Notes: generated by a model not told the origin, from the letters alone. 9,387 bases of DNA from Methanomassiliicoccus sp. UBA6 (GCA_002508545.1 DAVH01000014.1:59125-68511), one strand, 5' to 3'. Shown: positions 1 to 6,277, counted from the first letter of the stretch. Numbers and translations: made by a program.

Positions 1-628
1 ACTCGATGTGCCAGCCCGGGCGGCCCTTCCCCCACGGCGAATCCCAGGAGATCTCGCCGGGCTTCGCCGCCTTCCACAGCGCGAAGTCGTAGGGGTAGCG
101 CTTCAGCTCGTTGACCTCGACCCTCGCCCCGGCCTGCATGTCCTCCAGCTTCTGTCCGGTCAGACGGCCATAGTCCTCGACCTTGTCCACCGAGAAGTAC
201 ACGCTGCCGTCCTCGCTCTGATATGCGTACCCGTGGTCCATGATCTTCTGGATCATGGATATTATCTGCCCGATGTTCTCCGAAGCCTTGGGGTAGAAGT
301 CGGCGTGACGCACCCCGAGGGAATCGATGTCCTGGAAATAGCGATCGATGTACATCTTGGACAGCGCCAGCGGCTCCATTCCCATCTCCGCGGCACGGTT
401 GATGATCTTGTCGTCTACATCGGTGAAGTTGGTCAGGTGCGTGACCTCGTAGCCGCGGTAGCGGAGATACCGGGCGATCATGTCGAACACGATTATGGAG
501 CGCGCGTGCCCCATGTGCATGTCATCGTACACGGTGACGCCGCAGACGTACATCTTGACCTTCCGGTCGTCGATGGGAACGAACTCCTCCTCGCGCTTGG
601 TGAGAGTGTTGAATATCCTGAGAGTCAA
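1..628 (-). CDS. cysS: Cysteinyl-tRNA synthetase, N-terminal part (3' end outside window)
   Basis: Class I aminoacyl-tRNA synthetase that charges tRNA-Cys with cysteine in the cytoplasm. About 209 residues are visible. The order is typical of CysRS: an N-terminal strand (TLRIFNTLT), the MYVCGVTVYD segment with the first zinc-ligand cysteine at residue 29, the HIGH-type nucleotide-binding signature as HMGH at 38-41, then LTNFTDVDDKII at about 65-76, and finally the RPGWHIE segment at about 203-209, cut just before the second zinc-ligand cysteine expected from the family. The KMSKS loop and the tRNA-binding C-terminus lie beyond the left edge. I chose TTG at 628 because an in-frame stop lies about 50 bases upstream, no ATG or GTG intervenes, and the protein then starts right at the conserved strand. 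A TATA-like element 30 or so bases upstream implies an almost leaderless mRNA. cysE lies upstream on the same strand. Confidence 0.95.
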   Translation of the reverse strand, partial: MTLRIFNTLTKREEEFVPIDDRKVKMYVCGVTVYDDMHMGHARSIIVFDMIARYLRYRGYEVTHLTNFTDVDDKIINRAAEMGMEPLALSKMYIDRYFQDIDSLGVRHADFYPKASENIGQIISMIQKIMDHGYAYQSEDGSVYFSVDKVEDYGRLTGQKLEDMQAGARVEVNELKRYPYDFALWKAAKPGEISWDSPWGKGRPGWHIE

Positions 629-657
629 ATTATCCCGTTCCGCTAATGGTTCGATGC

Positions 658-666
658 TTTTTTTAA
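658..666 (-). promoter_or_regulatory. Putative TATA box of cysS
   Basis: On the minus strand the stretch TTAAAAAAA is the only A/T-rich element in the GC-rich spacer upstream of cysS. Its centre is about 34 bases before the TTG start, so a transcript starting about 25 bases downstream would have a leader of only several bases. This suggests cysS has its own promoter rather than depending on read-through from cysE. Confidence 0.5.
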
Positions 667-818
667 CTTATGTGAACAGGAAACCCTCTCCACGATGGGC
701 AGGGGGTCGGGCCAGAAAAAGCACCAGTGAGCTTATGGGTTGACGGCCTCCGCGGCCATGATCAGATGCAGGATTTGTCTCAGGCAACCCCCCGTCGGAA
801 AGGGCGGGCAGCTCACTC

Positions 819-1457
819 TTACCTGAGCTTTTTCTCTATCGCGTCGATGCGATGCTCCAGCCGCTCGATCGAGGTACATATGTCGTTCAGGACGGTGACC
901 ATAGGATCGGGCAGGTTCTCCACCCTGGGCTGGACGGGCTTCTCGCCGTTCTTCCTGACCACCTTGCCGGGTATGCCGACCACGGTGCTGTTCGGCGGGA
1001 CGTCCTTGACCACGACCGAGCCGGCGCCGATCTTGGAGTTCTCCCCGATGACGATGTCCCCGAGCACGGTGGCGTGCGCCCCTACGATCACGTTGTTCAT
1101 CAAGGTGGGGTGCCGCTTCTCCTCCTTGGAGGTGGAGACGCCTCCCAGGGTCACCCCCTGGAACACCGAGACGTTGTCCCCGATGATCGTGGTCTCCCCG
1201 ATGACGACGCCGGTGGCATGATCGATGAAGAACCCCTTGCCGATCGTCGCCCCGGGATGCACATCCGCACCGGTGAGCACCCTGCCCCAGTAGTTGAGAA
1301 GGCGGGCGAGCTTGTACTCGCCCTTGAGGTACAACTTGTGCGACACGCGGTGGATCAGGATGGCGTGAAGCCCGGGACTGAACATCAGCGCCTCGGAGAA
1401 CGACTTCGGCGCCGGATCTCGCTCCAGCACCGTCCTCACGTCATCTTTCCAGGACAT
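819..1457 (-). CDS. cysE: Serine O-acetyltransferase
   Basis: Transfers acetyl from acetyl-CoA to L-serine, giving O-acetylserine, the substrate of CysK (encoded about 4 kb to the right). The 212-residue protein has a short alpha-helical N-terminus (about 1-60) and then a left-handed beta-helix built of hexapeptide repeats (VHPGATIGKG at 66-75 through KIGAGSVVVKDVPPNSTVVGIPGK to about 165). The catalytic Asp-His of the family are seen as D79-H80 in FFIDHATGVVIGET, and the second active-site histidine as H116 in KEEKRHPTL following GVTLGG. Residues 185-212 look like a short coiled coil. It is shorter than the enterobacterial enzyme (about 270 residues), resembling the compact form in many Gram-positive bacteria and archaea. 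Whether it is inhibited by cysteine cannot be judged here. The ATG at 1457 sits about 31 bases from a good TATA box. Confidence 0.95.
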   Translation of the reverse strand: MSWKDDVRTVLERDPAPKSFSEALMFSPGLHAILIHRVSHKLYLKGEYKLARLLNYWGRVLTGADVHPGATIGKGFFIDHATGVVIGETTIIGDNVSVFQGVTLGGVSTSKEEKRHPTLMNNVIVGAHATVLGDIVIGENSKIGAGSVVVKDVPPNSTVVGIPGKVVRKNGEKPVQPRVENLPDPMVTVLNDICTSIERLEHRIDAIEKKLR

Positions 1458-1484
1458 CTAGGGCCCTTGTCATCAACTTGGCTG

Positions 1485-1492
1485 AAATATAT
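1485..1492 (-). promoter_or_regulatory. TATA box of cysE
   Basis: The minus strand reads ATATATTT, flanked by GATATATTTC. Its centre is about 31 bases before the cysE ATG, which predicts a leader of roughly five bases. A small inverted repeat, CGGT-AGG-ACCG, lies about 25-30 bases further upstream (1512-1522) and could be a regulator site, but at 4 bp per arm it may be chance. Confidence 0.6.
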
Positions 1493-1550
1493 CTTTCTAT
1501 CGAATATGCTTCCGGTAGGACCGCATCGAGCACGGACCGCCCGAGCGACC

Positions 1551-2525
1551 CTAGGGCCCGGCCAGAGCCTCCTTTGCCGCCGGGCTCCTCCAGGGTTTGA
1601 CCAGGTAGTTGTGGATGTAACGTACGAGCACGTACAGCACGAAGATGACCGCGATGGAGATGGCGACCCATGCCAGGTACTGCAGCCAGGCCATGTCATC
1701 GCCTATGGCCTTGAAGTGGAGATATGTGGCGTTCATCGCTATCCCGGTGATGACCAGGGGGAAAGTAAGGGATGAGTAGCTGGGATAGAACTTCATCCTC
1801 AGCACCCTCGGCAGCAGCATCAGGGAGCCGACCCAGAACGCCAGGGAGAAGGCGAACAGCAGCCAGACCATCCAAGCCTCTGGTGAAGCGGAGTAAGCTC
1901 TCAGATACGCGTAGAGGACTACGCTGGCCGGGGAGGCGAATATGACCACCGTCGGGATCAGGGGCTCGGGGATGCCCCTGACCACGAGCACGCGGTAGAG
2001 AAGGGGAGGGAACAGGGCGAGGAACGAGGCGAGGCCGAACCAGAACAGTGCCTGGCCGAGCAGCACCTGCCCGTGGACCGGTGCGATGAAGGCGTTCACC
2101 GAGAAGCCGACGAAGACGATGAAGTAGGATGGCATGCACTTCCTGACGTCGAACCTCAGGACGGCTATGCCGGTGAAGTAGACCATTAGTCCGAAGTGAA
2201 CGATCAATGCGATGGCCCACATGCCGATGGCCGCTTCATGGGAGTATGGCCTGAGGTATGTGGAGAGCACGGATACCGCCATCGGGAAGGTGCAGGCGAT
2301 GCCGGTGACCGCCGGGTTCTTGAGGTCGTTCCTTATCGTTCCCCAGTCGTAGATGATCTTGTTGATCAGAACTGCCAGGATGGCGAACGCGAAGAACCCG
2401 AAGAACCAGCGATACTCGGGGACCATGTTGCCCGTTGATGATAGGCCGAGCATCAGCCCGGACAGCGGGATAGGGGTCTTATTAGCGACCTGGCTAACGC
2501 TATCTCTAAACTCTTTAGCAAACAT
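1551..2525 (-). CDS. TDT-family (TehA/SLAC1-like) ten-helix membrane transporter
   Basis: A 324-residue, very hydrophobic protein with about ten membrane segments, belonging by appearance to the tellurite-resistance/dicarboxylate transporter (TDT) family. The N-terminus carries the family hallmark TPIPLSGLMLGLSSTGNM (17-34, first helix). TFPMAVSVLS (79-88) and YPSYSSLTFPL (247-257) match the conserved Phe-Pro segments in odd-numbered pore helices of TehA-like channels. A positively charged tail follows the last helix (about residue 305). Family members export or conduct small anions: tellurite-related or C4-dicarboxylate substrates, chloride/nitrate in plant SLAC1, and sulfite in fungal Ssu1. 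Its place directly upstream of cysE, same strand, 93 bases away, makes a sulfur oxyanion attractive, but nothing in the sequence fixes the substrate. The ATG at 2525 lies about 36 bases from a TATA box. Confidence 0.85.
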   Translation of the reverse strand: MFAKEFRDSVSQVANKTPIPLSGLMLGLSSTGNMVPEYRWFFGFFAFAILAVLINKIIYDWGTIRNDLKNPAVTGIACTFPMAVSVLSTYLRPYSHEAAIGMWAIALIVHFGLMVYFTGIAVLRFDVRKCMPSYFIVFVGFSVNAFIAPVHGQVLLGQALFWFGLASFLALFPPLLYRVLVVRGIPEPLIPTVVIFASPASVVLYAYLRAYSASPEAWMVWLLFAFSLAFWVGSLMLLPRVLRMKFYPSYSSLTFPLVITGIAMNATYLHFKAIGDDMAWLQYLAWVAISIAVIFVLYVLVRYIHNYLVKPWRSPAAKEALAGP

Positions 2526-2556
2526 CCTCGGATTCCCTCAAGGCGGATATTGAGTG

Positions 2557-2565
2557 AAGATATTT
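2557..2565 (-). promoter_or_regulatory. Putative TATA box of the TDT transporter gene
   Basis: The minus strand reads AAATATCTT, about 36 bases before the ATG, giving a predicted leader of around ten bases. A perfect inverted repeat GTTAA-GAGCG-TTAAC lies about 15 bases upstream (2579-2593). Confidence 0.45.
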
Positions 2566-2606
2566 CAACTACACGATTGTTAAGAGCGTTAACTTATTAA
2601 GCATTT

Positions 2607-2643
2607 TATAAATAAAGAAAGCATGGGTTGAGAAGCTCAAGCC
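2607..2643 (-). terminator. Hairpin plus T-rich tail ending the small-gene pair
   Basis: On the minus strand an 8-bp stem with one mismatch (GGCTTGAG-CTT-CTCAACCC, 2643-2625) spans the stop codon of the downstream small gene and is followed by a T-rich run (TTTCTTTATT). T-rich tracts are the usual archaeal terminators; the stem may help or may only stabilise the mRNA end. Confidence 0.5.
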
Positions 2644-2819
2644 GATACCGAAACGTTCGGATGGTCCTCGGTCATTACCATGAGGATCCACTTCTTGTCG
2701 CTGGCATCGCTGAACTTCATCTCCCCTATCTTTTTCAGCTCGCCGCCGACCACCTTATGCACGTGGCAGACGCCGCTCTCCTTGCCCTCGTCGTGAACGA
2801 ACTTTAGTTTCAGTTCCAT
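2637..2819 (-). CDS. Small protein of unknown function, paralogue of its upstream neighbour
   Basis: A 60-residue soluble protein, charged, without membrane segments or a signal peptide. I do not recognise a family. It aligns from its first residue with the product of the gene just upstream: both have F7, E-G-K-E at 11-14, G16 and V20, then a [I/L]G pair at about 32, an Ala-x-x-Lys step, and a closing H-P-[N/D]-V motif at about 53-56. Only one gap is needed. The copy here ends right after the HPNV motif, while the neighbour runs 16 residues further. A strong Shine-Dalgarno sequence (GAGGTGA) lies about six bases before the ATG and overlaps the stop codon of the upstream gene, so the two are surely one transcript with possible translational coupling. 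It holds one cysteine and several histidines (HVHK), too few to argue metal binding. Confidence 0.75.
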   Translation of the reverse strand: MELKLKFVHDEGKESGVCHVHKVVGGELKKIGEMKFSDASDKKWILMVMTEDHPNVSVSA

Positions 2820-2828
2820 AGCATCACC

Positions 2829-3059
2829 TCATGGCTTGAAGTACAGGTCGACGAAGTTGCCGATGGTGACCTCAGGGCCAATGATCTCGACGTCCGGATG
2901 ACCCATGATCATTATCTTGCGAAGCGCTTCTTTCTCCTCGGCATTCTCGTATTCCACATAGCCCAACGGCACACGGCAGGTCCATGATTTCCGAAGATAC
3001 ACGGCCAGTCGCCCGCACTCCTTCCCTTCCTCTTGCTCAAAACGCATCGACGTCAGCAT
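2829..3059 (-). CDS. Small protein of unknown function, first gene of a paralogous pair
   Basis: A 76-residue soluble, acidic protein of no family I recognise. The first 60 residues match the downstream neighbour (shared F7, EGKE 11-14, G16, V20, LG at 32-33, HPDV at 54-57). The C-terminal extension (IIGPEVTIGNFVDLYFKP) is absent from the neighbour. The frame is open to a TTG at 3068, but I prefer ATG 3059: it makes the two paralogues co-linear from residue 1 and leaves an AAGGG ribosome-binding site at suitable distance. The gap to the next gene is nine bases. The predicted transcription start, about 25 bases from the TATA box, falls in a perfect 15-base palindrome, so the pair may be controlled by a repressor. 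Family shape (two short open strands and a helix) is a guess. Confidence 0.75.
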   Translation of the reverse strand: MLTSMRFEQEEGKECGRLAVYLRKSWTCRVPLGYVEYENAEEKEALRKIMIMGHPDVEIIGPEVTIGNFVDLYFKP

Positions 3060-3074
3060 GGACGGCAACCCTTA

Positions 3075-3089
3075 CCATGCCCGGCATGG
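3075..3089. promoter_or_regulatory. Perfect palindrome at the predicted start of the small-gene transcript
   Basis: CCATGCC-C-GGCATGG, seven perfect base pairs around one central base. The TATA box lies about 23 bases upstream of its centre and the ATG at 3059 about 20 bases downstream, so the palindrome covers the expected transcription start. It could be a dimeric repressor operator or, in RNA, a 5' hairpin next to the ribosome-binding site. Confidence 0.45.
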
Positions 3090-3099
3090 CATCGACCTA

Positions 3100-3109
3100 C
3101 TTAATTTAT
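3100..3109 (-). promoter_or_regulatory. TATA box of the small-gene pair
   Basis: The minus strand reads ATAAATTAAG in GC-rich surroundings, about 45 bases before the ATG at 3059, predicting a leader of around 20 bases that carries the AAGGG ribosome-binding site. Confidence 0.55.
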
Positions 3110-3451
3110 CATATCGATTTAGTCATGCTGGATGAATAAACAATCGTTTATATTCGACGTCATTTCATCGTCAAGATTCAGACCATGAAATAGCACTTCG
3201 CCCGGCTCGCTCAGCGTAAAGGGATCATCGATGCGCGGTGAGCGAAAGAGGCCATCAAAGAAGCGAGCAAAGGAGCTCGTGTCGAACAAGTGGTGCATGC
3301 TATCTTTGCGTGACCCCAGAGAGGTGAGCTATTTCCTCTCCAGGGTTGCGGGAAAGGTTCACCTGGACGATCGCATTCATTCACCGGCCGTGCTCTCGAC
3401 TGCACCCTTTAAGCCCGTCCCGGGGCATCCCTCGGCGAGGAGAGTTAAGCT
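3110..3451. other. Intergenic gap with no convincing gene
   Basis: This stretch holds a near-perfect A/T-rich inverted repeat (AATAAAC-AATC-GTTTATA, about 3134-3151) that could serve as a plus-strand TATA element, then GC-rich sequence. One frame (3231-3527, listed separately) is open but runs 76 bases into the next gene. At 3407-3414 CTTTAAGC is a weak TATA candidate for the zinc-ribbon gene, about 40 bases before its start. I see no RNA gene. Confidence 0.4.
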
Positions 3452-3527
3452 TTGGTGTATTGCAAAGAGTGCGGACAGGAGGACCGGAACGGGTCCGCAT
3501 ACTGTATCAGGTGCGGAGCCATGTTGA
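3231..3527 (+). CDS. Doubtful small open frame overlapping the next gene
   Basis: An ATG with AAAGGGA seven bases upstream and a TATA-like element about 80 bases upstream opens a 98-residue frame rich in Arg and Lys at its start (MRGERKRPSKKRAKEL). The last 25 codons overlap the zinc-ribbon gene in another frame, where sequence is dictated by that gene. No family is recognised. It could be a decayed gene or simply a GC-rich open frame. I lean towards non-coding. Confidence 0.15.
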   Translation: MRGERKRPSKKRAKELVSNKWCMLSLRDPREVSYFLSRVAGKVHLDDRIHSPAVLSTAPFKPVPGHPSARRVKLWCIAKSADRRTGTGPHTVSGAEPC

Positions 3528-4159
3528 GCAATGATACGGCGGGAGCGAAGGTCATCCCGGAGCCGTCATTGGACGGCGGGATGCCATACGGCGCGCCGCG
3601 CCCGGCCGGTTCGCGCAAGGGATTGTTGATCGCCGTGATCGCGGTGGTCCTGGTGTGCGCTGTCGTCGCCGCGGTATTCCTCGTCACGATCGACGAGAAG
3701 AAACCTCCCGCGGACGGCCTGGGCTCGGAACGGGGTATCCACAACGGGAGCTGGGCCGAGTACCAAGTGAGCGTCAGCGGCAAAAATCTGTTCACCTACG
3801 GGACGTGCAGGGTGACCTACTCGAACGTGACCGAGCACAGCTACGTGATGACCATGACCATGACCGTCAACGGCGAGACCGCCACCGAGACCACGACCAT
3901 CTTCCAGAAAGGCAACGTATGGGCGCCCGAGACTTCATGCATCCCCGGGGTGTCCATGACGGTGATCGGAAACGAGACGACCTCGACCCATATAGGCATC
4001 AAGAACACGACCCATGTCCGGTTCGTGACACCGGAATACGTCGAGGACGACTGGTACCACAGCTCCGGCTGCCTCGTCGGCGCCGATATCAGCTACAACG
4101 ACGGCACCAGGTTAGTCATGACCCTCGTAGGGACGAACATCGAGTGCATATGGGATTGA
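3452..4159 (+). CDS. Membrane-anchored protein with N-terminal zinc ribbon and extracytoplasmic domain
   Basis: A 235-residue protein in three parts. Residues 1-25 are a zinc-ribbon of the short CxxC-x10-CxxC kind (C4, C7, C18, C21; ends CGAML), which should sit in the cytoplasm. A Pro/Gly-rich linker (about 30-55) follows, then one membrane helix at about 57-80. Residues 95-235 form a Thr/Ser-rich, beta-type domain with several N-x-S/T sequons and four cysteines (C119, C163, C207, C232), placed outside the cell by the usual orientation of this design. Such proteins are common in archaea and their role is unknown. TTG 3452 is preferred because GAGGAGAG lies seven bases upstream; GTG 3455, the next codon, is the alternative. 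The gene is convergent with the metallo-beta-lactamase gene, nine bases away, with a shared hairpin at the junction. Confidence 0.8.
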   Translation: MVYCKECGQEDRNGSAYCIRCGAMLSNDTAGAKVIPEPSLDGGMPYGAPRPAGSRKGLLIAVIAVVLVCAVVAAVFLVTIDEKKPPADGLGSERGIHNGSWAEYQVSVSGKNLFTYGTCRVTYSNVTEHSYVMTMTMTVNGETATETTTIFQKGNVWAPETSCIPGVSMTVIGNETTSTHIGIKNTTHVRFVTPEYVEDDWYHSSGCLVGADISYNDGTRLVMTLVGTNIECIWD

Positions 4160-4163
4160 AAAT

Positions 4164-4190
4164 GGAGGTCAGCGCTCGCAGCTGACCTCC
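4164..4190. terminator. Perfect 10-bp hairpin between convergent genes
   Basis: GGAGGTCAGC, a seven-base loop, then GCTGACCTCC: all ten pairs are Watson-Crick. It begins four bases after the zinc-ribbon stop codon and its inner part encodes the last residues and stop of the metallo-beta-lactamase gene on the other strand. A bidirectional terminator or 3'-end stabiliser is likely. There is no T run on either side, so it is not a bacterial-type terminator. Confidence 0.5.
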
Positions 4191-5164
4191 CAGGAGGTCC
4201 CGTCGGTGGTGATGGCGACCGTCCCGTTGAGATCGGTGCGGTACACCAGTGCCCCGGCCGCGCTCAGACGTTCAAGCGCTTCATCGGTCGGGTGGCCGTA
4301 CGAGTTGCCATCGCCGACCCCGATCACCGCCACCACCGGCGTGGTCTGCGACAGGAACGATGCGCTGGTGGAGCTGGCGCTTCCGTGATGGCCGACCTTG
4401 AGGATCTCCACGTCCAGGACGGTGCCGAGAGCGCTTTCCATGTCCCTCTCGACCGACGATGACGCGTCGCCCATGAACAGGAAGTCCACCGTCCCGTCGG
4501 TCATCTTGATTATCAGGGACGCGTCGTTGGCGTTGCCCGACAGGGCGTCGATGGCCATGATCTCGAAGGTGACGCTGCTGTTGACGTCCAGCCGGTCCCC
4601 GGGGTTCAGGTGGGTGTCGTTGTACGCCGGGCACCCCTCGGCGGCGACGGCGGCCTGGAAGGCGGCATAGGTCTTGGAGCCGGACTCGTACCCTGACTGG
4701 TAGACGGACAGCACGGTGCATGCCGCCAGGACGTCATCGCCCCCGCCGATGTGGTCCGCGTCAGGGTGAGTGAGCACGAAGGCGTCCAGGGTGGTGGCGT
4801 TGTACGCTACCAGGAAGGATACGAGCGCACTGCCCGCTGAGGACGGACCGGCGTCGATGAGGACGTTCCTCCCGTCCGCGGTCTTGATCAGCTGCGCGTC
4901 ACCCTGGCCGACGTCGATGAAGTAGACCGTGGAGTTGCCCGCGCGCGTCACGATGGTGTCGTTCGACGCCGGAGGCTGATCTGGTGGACCGTTCTGATGC
5001 TGAGCCTCATTGGCATCGTCGTTGCCGGAAGTATCGATTCCGCGCCACTTGGGCCCCGACGACAACGCCACGGCGATAATGACGACGAGCACCAACAGAA
5101 CGATGATCGCCAACGCGAACTTCCTACCGCTACGCTTTCTACCGCTGCGCTTCCTTGATGGCAT
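4169..5164 (-). CDS. Membrane-anchored ComEC-type metallo-beta-lactamase-fold hydrolase
   Basis: A 331-residue protein: a basic N-terminus with a duplicated RSGRK unit (about 6-15), one membrane anchor (16-34), a low-complexity linker (about 38-72, rich in Asn, Asp, Pro, Gln), then a metallo-beta-lactamase domain to the end. Family motifs are DVGQGDA (84-90), the metal-binding HPDADH (133-138), NDAS (213-216), FMGDAS (230-235), VGHHGS (257-262) and GHPTDEAL (290-297). This set is that of the extracellular domain of ComEC/Rec2, the DNA-uptake channel, here without the channel helices. Stand-alone, exported versions occur in archaea; a nuclease or phosphodiesterase acting outside the cell is inferred. 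The frame is open to GTG 5194, but ATG 5164 has a GGGGAG ribosome-binding site directly upstream and puts the charged stretch next to the anchor. A TATA-like element lies about 42 bases before it. Confidence 0.88.
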   Translation of the reverse strand: MPSRKRSGRKRSGRKFALAIIVLLVLVVIIAVALSSGPKWRGIDTSGNDDANEAQHQNGPPDQPPASNDTIVTRAGNSTVYFIDVGQGDAQLIKTADGRNVLIDAGPSSAGSALVSFLVAYNATTLDAFVLTHPDADHIGGGDDVLAACTVLSVYQSGYESGSKTYAAFQAAVAAEGCPAYNDTHLNPGDRLDVNSSVTFEIMAIDALSGNANDASLIIKMTDGTVDFLFMGDASSSVERDMESALGTVLDVEILKVGHHGSASSTSASFLSQTTPVVAVIGVGDGNSYGHPTDEALERLSAAGALVYRTDLNGTVAITTDGTSWEVSCER

Positions 5165-5201
5165 CCCTCTCCCCACTGAGGCCAGGAACGCCACACCGGC
5201 G

Positions 5202-5210
5202 GTTAAAAAG
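5202..5210 (-). promoter_or_regulatory. Putative TATA box of the metallo-beta-lactamase gene
   Basis: The minus strand reads CTTTTTAAC. Counting about 25 bases on gives a start near 5181, downstream of the GTG at 5194, which supports ATG 5164 as the true start codon. Confidence 0.45.
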
Positions 5211-5287
5211 TTCTATTGCATTCTCGCCCGCCAGATGACCTGGCGCTGATACGCCGCGGCCTTTAGGCCTCACAAGGGAGCGCGCGC

Positions 5288-6223
5288 TTAACGACCCTTG
5301 TCCGCGGCGTCCCTCATCAGCTCGGTCGTAAGATACCTCTCGCCGGTGTCCGGCAGGACCGCCACCACCTTCCTGCCCGGTCCGAGCTCCTTGGCGACCT
5401 TCAGGGCCGCGCTGATGGCCGCTCCCGATGATATCCCGCAGAATATGCCTTCCCTGACCGCGAGCTCCCTGGCGCAGCGTGCCGCGTCGATGTCCTCGAC
5501 CCCGATGATCCGGTCGACGACACCCGCCTGATAGATCTTCGGCACGAAGCCCGCGCCAATGCCTTGGATGCCGTGCTGCCCGGGCCGTCCGCCGGAGAGC
5601 ACCGGGGACGCGGACGGTTCCACCCCTATGACCTTGACCCTGTCCTTCCTCTCCTTCAGCATCTTCCCGATGCCTGAGATGGTGCCGCCGGTGCCGACCG
5701 TGGCCACCAGGGCATCGAGGTCCGGCAGGTCCTCGAGGATCTCAAGGGCCGTGGTCTCGTAGTGCGCCTGAGGGTTGGCGGGATTCTCGAACTGCTGGGG
5801 CATATACGCCTTGGGGTCCGAGCTCACGATGTCCGCGGCCCGCCGGATCGCTCCGGGCATCCCCTCCGCGGCGGGGGTGAGGACCAGCTCGGCCCCCAGC
5901 GCCTTGAGGAGGTTACGGCGCTCGATCGACATGCTCTCCGGCATGGTGATCACGAGCCGGTAGCCCTTAGCGGCGCACACCATGGCCAGGCCGATGCCGG
6001 TGTTGCCGGAGGTCGGCTCCACGATGTACGTTCCCTCGGACAGCAGACCCTTCCTCTCGGCGTCCTCGACCATGAAGAGCGCGACTCGGTCCTTGACGGA
6101 GTGCATGGGATTGAACGACTCGACCTTGGCGTAGATCTCGGAGCTGCCCTCCGGGACGATCCTGTTCAAGCGGACCATGGGGGTGTGCCCGATGGCCTCC
6201 AAGATGTTGTTGTACAGCACCAT
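5288..6223 (-). CDS. cysK: O-acetylserine sulfhydrylase (cysteine synthase A type)
   Basis: Pyridoxal-phosphate enzyme that replaces the acetyl group of O-acetylserine with sulfide to form cysteine, completing the route begun by CysE. The 311 residues carry all family motifs: the Schiff-base lysine K44 in HSVKDR, the substrate-binding loop TSGNTG (71-76), the phosphate-binding GTGGT (177-181), GISSGAA (263-269) and the C-terminal PDTGERYLTT (291-300). The residues before the lysine read NPMH where most relatives have NPGG or similar, so the loop beside the cofactor differs slightly. The related cystathionine beta-synthase also carries these motifs, but there is no haem or CBS domain here. The frame is open to GTG 6244, but the TATA box at 6253-6268 puts the transcription start close to or downstream of that codon, so ATG 6223 is chosen. 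It is divergent from the UbiA gene. Confidence 0.93.
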   Translation of the reverse strand: MVLYNNILEAIGHTPMVRLNRIVPEGSSEIYAKVESFNPMHSVKDRVALFMVEDAERKGLLSEGTYIVEPTSGNTGIGLAMVCAAKGYRLVITMPESMSIERRNLLKALGAELVLTPAAEGMPGAIRRAADIVSSDPKAYMPQQFENPANPQAHYETTALEILEDLPDLDALVATVGTGGTISGIGKMLKERKDRVKVIGVEPSASPVLSGGRPGQHGIQGIGAGFVPKIYQAGVVDRIIGVEDIDAARCARELAVREGIFCGISSGAAISAALKVAKELGPGRKVVAVLPDTGERYLTTELMRDAADKGR

Positions 6224-6252
6224 ATCACTGTGCCGGGCATCCACCCAGGCCG

Positions 6253-6277
6253 ATAACTATCTTTTGTACCGCGGTAC
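6253..6277 (-). promoter_or_regulatory. cysK promoter with overlapping 12-bp palindrome
   Basis: The minus strand reads TACAAAAGATAGTTAT (6268-6253), a TATA-like element about 38 bases before ATG 6223. Its upstream end overlaps a perfect palindrome, GTACCGCGGTAC (6266-6277), which lies where the TFB recognition element would be. A protein bound there would block TFB/TBP, so it is a candidate operator for cysK. It also lies about 60-110 bases before the two possible UbiA starts. Confidence 0.5.

Noticed and set aside
8..646. 212-codon plus-strand frame opposite cysS
   Set aside because: It is the antisense shadow of a clear CysRS coding region, produced by high GC content.
1458..1559. 9-base direct repeat CTAGGGCCC at 1458-1466 and 1551-1559, flanking the cysE promoter region
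   Set aside because: It resembles a target-site duplication, but the 84 bases between hold an ordinary promoter and no inverted ends or transposase, so chance is likelier.
852..1775. 307-codon plus-strand frame opposite cysE and the transporter start
   Set aside because: It crosses two real minus-strand genes and a promoter, with low-complexity composition and no family features.
5258..5269. GGCC-TTTA-GGCC repeat just past the cysK stop codon
   Set aside because: Only four pairs per arm in GC-rich DNA and no T-rich tail; too weak to call a terminator.
5762..6256. 164-codon plus-strand frame opposite cysK
   Set aside because: Antisense shadow of the cysK N-terminal region.
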